A DNA stretch of 64,000 nucleotides from Salvia splendens. Lineage: Eukaryota; Streptophyta; Magnoliopsida; Lamiales; Lamiaceae. Under the pieces are notes generated by a model. It saw nothing but the letters and a program-made list of their open reading frames with translations, was not told the DNA's origin and ran no database searches. Shown in pieces: positions 35,613-46,207 of the stretch; the stretch's first letter is position 1, and each line of letters starts with the position of its first letter. Position numbers and translations under genes: made by a program. The stretch spans positions 7,776,062 to 7,840,061 of the forward strand of contig NC_056051.1 of NCBI RefSeq assembly GCF_004379255.2. Direction: 5' to 3'.

Positions 35613-35948
35613 TGTTAGCATCGTTGGCTGATCAAGGCAGATGCATGGCAGAGGTGCATGCATATGTATGGTGGAGCTGCGGACCACTTGATCAAGATGC
35701 ATGGTTTGTAACTAGCCGTTGGAGTTAGTTTCAACCAACTTAACTAGATCTTGTGAAGATCTCATTCACTTGATCTCTAGCATAAATAGTTAGTTAGATG
35801 AACTCATTTGTGGATATGTAATTCAGTTGTAAACATTCACTACTCTCAATAAGATTTCTTCTTCGATTTTCTCCATAGCAGAAAGTTCATCTTCTTCTAC
35901 AAACTTAAGTTTCTTAATCTTGTTTTCTTCATATACCTTATATCTTCA
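35613..35948 (+). repeat. 3' LTR of Copia-B
   Basis: 336 bp, directly followed by the GAGAA duplication and the remainder of NPF exon 3. Confidence 0.95.
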
Positions 35949-36948
35949 GAGAATGTGAAAGAGGCCCAATCAAAGAGCTCATTCTTCAATTGGTGGAATT
36001 TTTGCTTGTGTTTTAGCGTTGTACTGGGCTTGTTAGTCTTGACCTACATTCAAGACAATCTGAGTTGGGTACTCGCTTTGGAATCCCCTGCATTGTGATG
36101 TGTTTTGCGCTATCTGTGTTCTTGTTTGGGATTGTCACATACAGATTCCGTGTGAGGAGTGATGAGAGGAATCCATTTGTGCAAATCACCCGTGTTTTTG
36201 TCAGAGCTGTGAAAAATCGGCATGCTGCTGCAGCCTTGGAAGGTGTGGCTATTGAGGAGGAAAGAGCTCACTTTAGGTAAACTAATGCTCCAAGATATGC
36301 ACAGTTTTAACATGTTTGTATGAAAGTGAGTATTTTTCATATACACAAGTTATGACTTATGAGTTTAAGCTTTTAAATTAGATCTACCACCTTCATTTGA
36401 AATATAGGAAGATGAAGCCGTTGTTGTTTGTTACGATGTGCTAGGGTTTCTTGATCAAGCATCACTAGAGTTTAATAGCGAGGAAGTTTGCAGCATGAGT
36501 GATATCGAAGATGCAAAGGCAATTCTAAAGCTTCTCCCGATATGTTTGGCGCGTTTGCCTTTCACCATTGTGTATCAACAATCCACAACTTTCTTCACCA
36601 AGCAAGGAGCCACAATGGACCGTCACATAGCCAGAGCCATAACCCACAAACCAACCGGCATATCACTCCTCCAAAGAATAGGAACCGACCTAGTTCTTGG
36701 CATAGTTTTTATGGTCGTTGCAGGCTTTACTGAAAGGAAATGCTTGGAGACTGCCCTTGAACACGGGTTGTTAGACTTGCCTAAGGAGACTGTCCCAATG
36801 AGCATATGGTGGATAACACCAATTTGTGTGATAACCCTATAACTAAATATTCACCACACATTTTAAAAATATGTGGTCTGTATTTAATCTAACAAAACTA
36901 TCATTTTATCAAAGAAAACTATCATATTTCGGATATATTAAGGGAAAA

Positions 36949-37200
36949 ATTGTCATTTCATTATAAAATTAGGCGGGTAAGAAGAAAACATGAATTAAAC
37001 ACTGCATTCAATTTCTCTCACACTCAAACCCTCCGAATCGCATTTCAAACCCTTGCTTCTTCAGTTTCGAAGGAAAAATCATCCAAATTCTGGAATATGT
37101 CGAAGGAAAACGCTCAAGCATCATCGAAGGAAGGCTGGATGAAGTTTATTACTTATTTCACTTTTGTTTTTGCTCGATTTTATCATTTTGCCAGAGATTC
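36949..37200 (+). repeat. Duplicated copy of the MULE Ulp1-gene leader
   Basis: This segment (from TATAAAATTAGGCGGGTAAG, through MSKENAQASSKEGWMKFITY) is nearly identical to 40307-40545 (MSKENAQASSKKGWMKFITY). The segment 38573-38740 likewise duplicates 40625-40803. The left part of the MULE has thus been tandemly duplicated, and only the right copy leads into the protease gene. Confidence 0.8.
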
Positions 37201-37319
37201 TCATTTTTTTAGATTCTATAGGTTTTTAGTAAAGATTTAGAGTTACATATGACAACATGATGAATTTACTTTGAATTTACTTCATACTTGGTTTTGTATC
37301 ATCAATTTATACCTTATTC

Positions 37320-38740
37320 CATGATGAATTATTGTTTTAAATTATAAAATGATAGTTTCAGGGGATAAAATGATAGTTTCAAATGATAAAATGATACCAG
37401 GGATAGAAATCAACTGCTTCTACTAATGTATTGAATTTCATACCAATCATTGGCTTCAAAGCATCATCACAAACAAGAATGTACATACCTACAAATCAGT
37501 AAAACTATCATTTTATCAACTCAAAGTATCATTCTATCCGGCAAAACTATCATTTTATCAACTCAGAGTATCATTCTATCCGGCAAAACTATCATTTTAT
37601 CAACTCAGAGTATCATTCTATCCGGCAAAACTATCATTTTATGCAGTAAACCTAACATTTATATGCCAAAAGTATCATGTTAACACATAATCGGCAATGC
37701 ATAATATAATTACATAATATCATGAACTGATTTGTTGCCCAGTTTACGAATGCCAAAACCAACTAAACGAGCATAATGTTCATAGAAATCAACTGCTTCT
37801 ACTAATGTATTGAATATCATACCAATCATTGGCTTCAAAGCATCATCACAAACAGGAATGTACATACCTACAAATCAGTAAAACTATCATTTTATCAACT
37901 TAGAGTATCATTCTATCCAGCAAAACTATCATTTTATCAACTCAGCGTATCATTCTATCCGGCAAAAGTATCATTTTATCAACTCAGAGTATCATTCTAT
38001 CCGGCAAAACTATCATTTTATTAACTCAGAGTATCATTTTATCTGCTGCAACTATCATTTTGTCATTTTATAGGTCAGAAGTATCATTTTATCTGCTGCG
38101 AGTATCATTTTATCTTTTTATCAGGTTATTGGCATATTATATGCTGTGAGTATCATTTTATCAGCTTATATATCACTTTTTCAAGTTAAAGTATCATTTT
38201 ATCAGTTTATATGTCATTTTGTCAGGTTTAAGTATCATTTTATCAGCTTATATGTCATTTCTTCAGCTTATATATCATTTTATAAGGTTACTGTCATTTT
38301 ATCCGCGTAGAGTCTGCTTCTACTAATGTATTGAATTCCATACCAATCATTGGCTTCAAAGCATCATCACAAACAGGAATGTACATACCTACAAATCAGT
38401 AAAAATATCATTTTATCAACTCAAAGTATCATTTTATCCGGCAAAACTATCATTTTATGCAGTAAACCTAACATTTATAAGCCAAAAGTAGAATCTTAAC
38501 ACATAATCGGCAATACATAATATAATTAAATAAGAATTTCAGTACTTCAGAAACATAAACCAAGTTATGCTCTCTCTGCTTTTTTGAACTCATTGAAATT
38601 TAGAAAATGATAGTTTCAGAAGGTAAAATGATAGTTGCACTTGATAAAATGATGGTTTCAGATTATGAAATGATACTTTGGGTAGATAAAAAGATATTTG
38701 TGCAGATAAATGATGGTTTTAAATTATAAAATGATAGTTT
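37320..38740. repeat. Dispersed TATCATTTTATC motif array, left block
   Basis: Short units of the form ACTATCATTTTATCAACTCA and GTATCATTCTATCCGGC alternate many times (37500-37640, 37880-38110), with more diverged spacing to 38300 and inverted units (GATAAAATGATAGTTTC) at 37330-37400 and 38600-38740. Between them are three partial copies (near 37400-37490, 37720-37880 and 38310-38400) of the start of the FAR1-like exon with its acceptor. These show that coding edge and array were amplified together. Confidence 0.85.
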
Positions 38741-40207
38741 TGAAGGGGTTGGCAACGGAAGCGTGCATGAATTTACCGATCACATAAATTTGATTTATTT
38801 AGCAGATTATTTAGACAAATTCTATTCGCGTAATTATCACATGTATCATGCTCATAACTTGAATTAAAATATACATTAGCATATAAAATCCCTAAAACAT
38901 GCTTACTACGGAATTAGCCAATTTACCTTGTTGATTCAATCAAGAATCGATGATGGCTTGCGTCTTCTCCACGTGAAGATCTTCAGTACTCAATCTCGGA
39001 CCTTCTGACTGGTGTCCCGGACTATACACTGATATTTGTGTGGGCAAATCTCACCAACGTACTAGGACTTGAATAACAAAGACAGAACTCAGCTCACGGA
39101 GGAGGCAAAATTTCGAACTCTCTCTTTCTCTGAGGGGGACGAAAATTCTCAACCAGAATTATTGTGTTTTCTGTCTCCTTTATTCTCCTATTTATATTAA
39201 GTCACATATTGGGCCCAGTCAGGGATCTAAGGAAGAATTTGGAACAGGCCTCATCCAATTAGCTTTTTACTAATTAAATTGAACCCACAATTTAATATAA
39301 GCTTATATTGGAATATTACAAGCAACCACTACAGAAGTAATATTGCACTGCCTTCCAAATCCGAAATTACAAGTATTCGGGGTTTTCTTTAATTGCATTT
39401 AATTTATTTCCTGCGCTTAAGATAGAAACATCTATTAATTAATTATTGTCTGCTATGGACTTAATTAATTAACATATTTTAATCTCCAAGAGTGGACTTA
39501 GCAAGAAACTCTTATTTATTATTCATAGATTAATTAAACTCCAACTAGCTAGGTTCCGAATAATAAAACCTTGTTTCGAGCTCCTCTTGTGGATGTTATC
39601 AAACGAGACTCTCCTCGCGCACGATTCAACGCAATAGCAATCCTAGCACCGCTAGATAATGATCGCCACTACCCAATATACCTGGATCGTTGGGTGACGA
39701 AAAACCTGCACCTTTGGTAAGTCAAAGTAGTAGATACTCAATATCGTATGCTCAATGCTAACGTACATTGATTAAGAAATTAATTATCAAGACCTCGTCT
39801 TTCAGTAGATAGCATAAAGACTCGTCTTGCTGTTAGATCCATTCAGTGCTATACCACACCAACGTCATCTTATTTCAATAAGGCTTAGAAATAATCGGAC
39901 TGACATTACAACCTTTCGCGATAGGTAGTCTAGGCCTATCTAGGTTGTGAAATTCTTATTTTTCTTTGTTTAGAACTGACCGTGTTACCTTAAATTGGAC
40001 GACGCCCACAATCGGTCTACTAAAACAAAGACTTAGACTTTGTTACGTTTGCTTATACATTTAAATATGCAATAAACAACCATTAAATGTAAAACATAAC
40101 AACATTATGACAAAAAATAATCTGTTGCATTTATTGGAAAATAACAATTAAAGTTTTACAGTATCCAATCACTCGAAAGGTGATTTCTAGTATACAAAAC
40201 CCTAACA
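38741..40207 (-). mobile_element. Solo LTR, 1467 bp, inside the MULE
   Basis: It begins TGAAGGGG and ends CCCTAACA on the plus strand, so reads TGTTAGGG...CCCCTTCA on the minus strand. It is flanked by perfect 5-bp duplications AGTTT (38736-38740, 40208-40212), and the interrupted motif unit (GATAGTTTCAGGGG) is restored when it is removed. No internal coding region is present. The long LTR type is not matched elsewhere in the window. Confidence 0.82.
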
Positions 40208-40659
40208 AGTTTCAGGGGATAAAATGATACTCTGACTTTATATAATGACATAAACCGTCATTTCGGTTATCATATTTCGGATATATTAAGGCAATATTGT
40301 CATTTCGTTATAAAATTGGGCGCGTAAGAAGAAAACATCAATTAAACGCTGCTTTCAATTTCTCTCACACTCAAACCCTCCGAAACGCATTTCAAACCCT
40401 TGCTTCTTCAGTTTCGAAGGAAAAATCATCCAAATTCTGGAATATGTCGAAGGAAAACGCTCAAGCATCATCGAAGAAAGGTTGGATGAAGTTTATTACT
40501 TATTTCACTTTTGTTTTTGCTCGATTTTATCATTTTGCCAGAGATTTTCGTAAAACGCTTTGGTTTAGAAGCAATTTTTTTGAGTGTTGATTTTGTGAGT
40601 AGCGTTTTGTTCTACTTAAGTGACAAGTTATGCTCTCTCTGTTTTTTAAACTCATTGAA

Positions 40660-40830
40660 ATTTAGAAAATGATAGTTTCAGAAGGTAAAATGATAGTTGT
40701 ACTTGATAAAATGATGGTTTAAGATTATGAAATGATACTTTGGGTAGATAAAAAGATATTTGTGCAGATAAATGATGGTTTTAAATTATAAAATGATAGT
40801 TTCAGGGGATAAAATGATACTTTGACGTTA
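40660..40830 (+). repeat. Motif array next to the Ulp1-like gene (GATAAAATGATAG units)
   Basis: Six or so units of AAAATGATAGTTTC/TGATAAAATGATGG type, near-identical to 38600-38740. A (GAT)n tract follows at 40891-40918. Confidence 0.75.
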
Positions 40831-42539
40831 TATAATGACATAAACCGTTTAACACAATGAAATCTTTTATTTATTAGGAAAGAACATTCGTGATGATGAT
40901 GATGATGATGATGATGATTGACTATTAGCAGATGAAATAGAAAATATAAGAAATAAGAAGAAAAGAAAGAATGATGATGCAACTAATGGTAAGGAAGCTT
41001 CAAAGAAGGGGATGGAAATAGTTGTTCAAGATGATACAGTCATTAAGATAACGACTTTGGCGGGAAGAAGGAATATTGACTTCTTCGTTGACATGCTTGA
41101 ATCTCTAAACAGGAATCAAAGAAGAGCTGTTCGAGAGATTGAGTTTGGCGCACTCCTAAACTTCAATATAAGAAGTTTCCCAAGAGCATTGGCATATTAT
41201 TTGATTTACAACTTTATCCCTAAAAGTTCATCAATTACATTGAACAACGGGGAATCACTGTTTTTAGATGATGAAGATGTTCACATAACTCTTGGGTTCC
41301 CGATTGGATCTTTACCTATGAAGAGGATCAAATTTCAGAAAAATATCAACATCAAAACTCAAATTGCTAGATTCTGTAAATGTGGAGAGAAAAAAATGGT
41401 GTCAAAGTATGTTGTAGAGCAGATGGAGAGAGACGAAGAAGGTGGTGAGTGGTTCAAATGGAATTTTATGGTTCTCGTGGAGTATGCCTTGATTAACACT
41501 CCTGCTGATGGAAATGTGAGCCCACAAATTTTAGATTACATAGCTGATGTTGAGAAGATCAAACAATACAATTGGTGTAGCTATGTCATATCTAAATTGC
41601 ATGAAACACAAAAGAGATGAAAAACAACACAACAAAGATATTTACCGGACCAGTTATCTTTGTAGTGGTAAGAATATATTTGTTTTTCATTGTCTATGAA
41701 TCTATTTACAGAATAACTAATATTTAGTTTTTGTTAATGTAGGCTTGTTACGTGGACAGAATTATCTATGAAAAAAAATGGTGCCAAGATGTTATCCAAC
41801 AGTTAAAGGATGGACTGCCGAACTGTTGAAAGAAAGACAAAGAGCATAAATGAATGATTCAGATTTTGGTCTGGGTCATAAGTATGACCGATATAAAAAG
41901 CAACCTCATGAAGAGAATGATGAAGATGATGAATTTGAAGATGAAGATGATGAACCTGAAGATGTAGAAGCTTTGAAGATGAATGATCATGATGAAGAGG
42001 GGACAACCAGTGGAAGTCAAGAAAAGACTTTCATAGATAAATGGAAGGAAGCTGCCAGGGATTGTAAAGCCTCAATGTTGAAGATGGTTGATGTCCTTGA
42101 AGCAGCGCCGGATGAACTCAGGAACTTTAATAGGTTTAAGATAATCTGTGATACAACAAGAAATGCAATGGGATTGAGAGAGGAAGGTGTGCAGCATGCT
42201 ATAGAAAGTCAGAAAACAATGACACATGCTATGAGCAATGATGAAATTGACGATCCTGAATGGATCGATATCATGATTGAGCTAACTAAAGCTGTTGAGA
42301 GGACATGTATACTGAAAAATAGGAATGAGTTCCCTACCTTCACTCTGATACCGGAATATGACTACACTCCTGATGAGAATCAAAATTTTAATCAGAAAAG
42401 GATATGGAGAAGGAAAAAGATGATGAGGTGGAAAACGAGCAAGAGAAACAGAATGAAAGCGAAACGGAAATGGCTAATAAAGCAGCTCCAAAAGAAAAGG
42501 AAAAAGTTCTAGAGAAAGAAGTTCAAAATGAAGAATATG

Positions 42540-42900
42540 AGGTAACTGTTAAAAATGATAGTTTAAGTACATAAAATGATTGTTTATATGGTTAAAATGA
42601 TATAGGTTTGATGATGTTTTTTGGTTGTTCTGTTTTATTTGAAAAATTATACTTTTGCATCATAAAATGATAGTTTAAGGGGATAAAATGATAGTTTCAA
42701 ATGATAAAATGATACTTTTGCATGATAAATTGATTCTTTGAGTTCTTTGGTTGGATAAAATGATAGTTTCATGGAATAAAATGATAGTTTCATTGGGTAA
42801 AATGATAGGTTCAGAGATAAAATGATATTTTTGTTTCATAATGATAGTTTTAGATTTTTGGCTGATAAAATGATACTTTTGGCTGATAATATAAGTTCCA
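42540..42900 (+). repeat. Motif array in an intron of the Ulp1-like gene
   Basis: About a dozen GATAAAATGATAGTTT units in the orientation opposite to those at 44510-45215. Confidence 0.8.
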
Positions 42901-44509
42901 TTGTGTAAAATAATATCCCTTCTGTCAATAACAATTTATATTTTTGAATGAAAGCATGACAGAGTTGATACCATAATATCCACTATCATGGAGGATATAA
43001 ATGGTGAAATAGGAGATGATGAAGTTTTAAAACAGAGAGAAAAAAATTTGAAAAAGGACAAAGGGAAGAAGATGGTTTCCCAAGAACCTCCAGTTGAAAA
43101 GGAGAAAGTGGTCAGAACAACAAAGAAAATTGTTGAAGCACTGTGCTCTCCCTACAATGTCAGAGCAGTAAATCTAAAAGGAAAACTGAATAAAGAAGAG
43201 AAAGAAATAATGTACTGGTTGATGACACATGAAGAAAGCGAATAGTAAGTTTTGAATTACATAATTATATTCTTATTAAGTTCTTTTAACTAACATTAAA
43301 TATGAATTTGAAATCAGTTATGAGATGGTTTATGAGAACAACATGATGAGTATGTTCAAGATTGATTTCCACACCTTGCTCCACGTACATACGTCAGTAT
43401 CAACATCATAGATACATGGGTTGTGTACCTCAACTACCATGAAAAATTCAAATCAAAGGCATCGCCGAGTCATCTTTTCATCAACACCACACCTACGGTA
43501 CAGTAAACGAGTAAATAAATAATAGTGTTACATTAAAAGTTAAATTTATTTACAAAAATGTAAACATGATAGGTATACAATATTATTGCAAGGAAATCTG
43601 ATTGGACAGAAGCCGAGGCTCAAGAAAGATTCTGCTCAACGTTAAATGAATTTGTGTCAAAGATTGAAAATTTTAAATGGGAAAATTATGACATGGTAAG
43701 TCATAATGAGATATACATTACAGAACAATATACCTATATTTTTTAAAATGACATTTGTATATAATGTTTTGAAAATTAGATATTCTTTCCGATCTGGGAG
43801 TACGAACATTTTTATATCATGTGCTTCAATCTCAAAATGCAAATGATGGATGTGATTGACAATGCTCTGATTAGTGAAGAGTTGATTAAGAAGAAATATG
43901 GAGATGCACCAAGTATTCTGGTATGTTTAGTTAAATGCATTCAATATTTATTAGTTAAAATGCATTGAATATCATTTAGTACTGAACATAATATCATTTT
44001 TATTAGTAATAAATATCGTTTTTAATCAACCTCATGTATGTTTTGTGTTATTTGAATAGAAACATTTCTTCCGAATTTATCTTGGAAATGGAGTTAATCC
44101 AGCAATGGGGAAAATTGTCAAACAGTCAAAAATCATGCACATGAAAATGCCATGGCAGAACGATACAAATAAAGTTGACTGTGGAGTTTATGTGATGCGC
44201 CATTAGGAGACTTATGGGTGGTGCTGTTCGTAACTGGAATTCGGGTTTAACGAAGAAGGGGACAGAGTCTTTCACAAAACTCTGTGCCAAATATACTGAA
44301 GCATTGCTTATTGGAGATACTAACTAGAAGGCTTTTGAGACATTTACAATGATACAAAAGAAGTTTGAGAATGATAGCAAAAAAGGGGAAATCGATGTTG
44401 AAAAGATGATTAGAGAATTTGAACCCCCTAAAGAGAGCTAGTAGTTGTAATAGTAACTTGTATGACTTGATACTAGTATTTTGTAATAGTGGTTTCGAAT
44501 ATAATCACC

Positions 44510-45215
44510 CAAGATTATCATTTTATCAGACAGAAGTATCATTTTATCTGCTGCAAGTATCATTTTATCATTTTATAGGTCAGAAGTATCATTTTATCTG
44601 CTGCGAGTATCATTTTATCATTTTATCAGGTTATTGGCGTATTATCTGCTGCGAGTATCATTTTATCAGCTTATATATCACTTTTTCAGGTTAAAGTATC
44701 ATTTTATCAGTTTATATGTCATTTTATCATGTTAAAGTATAATTTTATCAGTTTATATACCATTTCTTTAGCTTATATATCATTTTATAAGGTTACTGTC
44801 ATTTTATCCGCTTAGAGTATCATTTTATCAGGTTAAAGTGTCATTTTATCCCCAATGTATCATTTCTATGAAAGCATTATCACAAACATGAATGTACATA
44901 CCTACAAATCAGTAAAACTATAATTTTATCAACTCAGAGTATCATTCTATCTGGCAAAACTATCATTTTATCAACTCAGAGTATCATTCTATCCGGCAAA
45001 ACTATCATTTTATCAACTCAGAGTATCATTCTATCCAGCAAAAGTATCATTTTATGCGCTGAAAGTAACATTTTGTTAACAAAAAGAGTATCATGTTATC
45101 AGCCAAAGTGTCATTTTATAAGCCCAATGTATCATTTTATTAAACAAACCGAGTATCATTTTATGAGCTGAAAGGTATCATTTTATCAGCTGAAAGTGTC
45201 ATTTTATATCAAATG
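44510..45215 (-). repeat. Motif array between the convergent Ulp1-like and FAR1-like genes
   Basis: Some thirty units of GTATCATTTTATC(A/T) with interleaved AACTCAGAGTATCATTCTATCCGGC. It lies where the two MULE genes meet tail to tail. Confidence 0.85.
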
Positions 45216-45916
45216 GCTTCAATCTGTCTTCTCATTGACTCTACCACAATTTCTTGAATCATGACGACCCATCTCATGACATTTACCACACCGTCGTAGA
45301 GGCTTATTTGCTTTCCTTATTGCACTCTCCCTCTTTGATACCCTATCACTAGCTAATCCTTCGGTACTAACAACATCTGGAGGATGTACATCAATTACAT
45401 CAGGTACTGCCATTCCACAAAAATCCTCAACCATCTTTTTCTTTTCAATTACTTAAGGTGTTGCACAATTTCCAAATATATGCTCTTCCAAATCATCAAG
45501 ACCAGCACATAACAAAGACAGATGATCCATACTTCCCTCGGACTTTTGGACTAATCGATAAAAGTTGGAGAACAACTTTTTCTTAACTTCCTGCTTTTCA
45601 TCCAAATCTGCAAGGTAAAAGATAACATTATTACAATAAATACTATAATTTCTCTGACTGAAAAATAGAGTTTTTACAAATAAGGTTAAAAAGGGAGCAC
45701 ACGTTCAAATGGTTGGTGCTCCTCAGATGGGTAGACCATGGGTTGCCTTTAGTAAAGAGCTCTTCAACCACCTTCGGCCAAAATATTTCTGAGGAATGAG
45801 ATTAGCAGACTTATTCTTCAACAAACAAAATATATGACAACATAACAAACCAATTCTGGAAAACTTCTTACAGTCGAATGTGTCTTGCTTACAATCATAC
45901 TTAACATCCCATGTTC

Positions 45917-46207
45917 TGTTAATTATGGAGCCTAATTTATCTCCTACCATGTTTAGGATTTGTTTCCTTGAAGTATTTTTTCCTTGTGATATATGTTTCC
46001 TAGTTTGACTAGAATTAGGGCTCTCTAGTTGCTTATAAATAGAGGTGCTCCCTCATTGTTAAATTATGCTTATTCTGAAATTATATAGTGAAATCCCTGG
46101 CTTGGCATCGCCCCCAGACGTAGATACACATTGTATCGAACTGGGTAAACAATTTCTTGTGTTCATTCTCTTTCATATTCGTGATTACCTGTGTTTATTT
46201 CCCAACA
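45917..46207 (+). repeat. 5' LTR of Copia-C
   Basis: 291 bp, TG...CA ends, followed at once by the primer-binding site. Confidence 0.94.

Larger units (their letters stand above)
31267..35948 (+). mobile_element. Copia-B: complete LTR retrotransposon, 4682 bp, in exon 3 of NPF copy 3
   Basis: LTRs 31267-31595 (329 bp) and 35613-35948 (336 bp) begin TGTTAGCATCG and end TATCTTCA. They differ by a 7-bp indel and about eight substitutions. Perfect target duplications GAGAA lie at 31262-31266 and 35949-35953. The primer site after the first LTR (TTGGCGCTGTCCGGTGGGAA at about 31597) is not the usual initiator-Met type, and no clear polypurine tract precedes the 3' LTR. Domain order is that of Copia. 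Confidence 0.95.
30456..36812 (+). pseudogene. NPF5-type transporter copy 3, multiply disrupted
   Basis: Exon pieces: 30456-30569, 30642-30850, 31097-31266 joined to 35949-36276 (across Copia-B), and about 36445-36812. Defects: one base missing in exon 1 (GACTTCAAGGCC, where copy 2 has one more A), which gives a stop soon after; nine bases missing in exon 2 (three Ala codons); Copia-B inserted in exon 3 after DDEN; one base missing near 36074 (GTACTCGCTTTGG); about 99 bp missing in exon 4 after MDRHIA; and the exon cut at ATATGGTGG (36812), where the MULE begins. The last quarter of the protein is not found anywhere in the window. Copia-A also sits in its leader. It is nearest to copy 2. Confidence 0.93.
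40445..44442 (+). pseudogene. Ulp1-like (C48) cysteine protease gene of the MULE
   Basis: A multi-exon gene whose borders I can place only roughly. A leader exon begins at the ATG at 40445. The main N-terminal exon is 41012-41620 (DFFVDMLESLNRNQRRAVRE...DVHITLGFPIG). An acidic region follows at 41850-42520, then ALCSPYNVRAVNLKGKLNKE (43139). The catalytic part is spread over 43380-44210: IWEYEHFYIMCFNLK holds the His, VIDN the Asp, and DCGVYVMRH the Cys of a SUMO-protease-like C48 fold. Directly after MRH comes an in-frame TAG (about 44205) and a shift, beyond which NWNSGLTKKGTESFTKLC continues in another frame. So it is probably dead in this copy, with the triad itself retained. In such MULEs the role of the protease is unknown. 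Confidence 0.65.

Noticed and set aside
40725..40982. Minus-strand 85-codon frame rich in His
   Set aside because: It arises from the (GAT)n tract and the motif array; no domain is present.
37320..45215. A CRISPR-like or centromeric satellite reading of the regular TATCATTTTATC units
   Set aside because: The genome is a plant's, spacers are not unique sequences of fixed length, units are irregular and change orientation, and the blocks respect exon-intron layout of the MULE genes.
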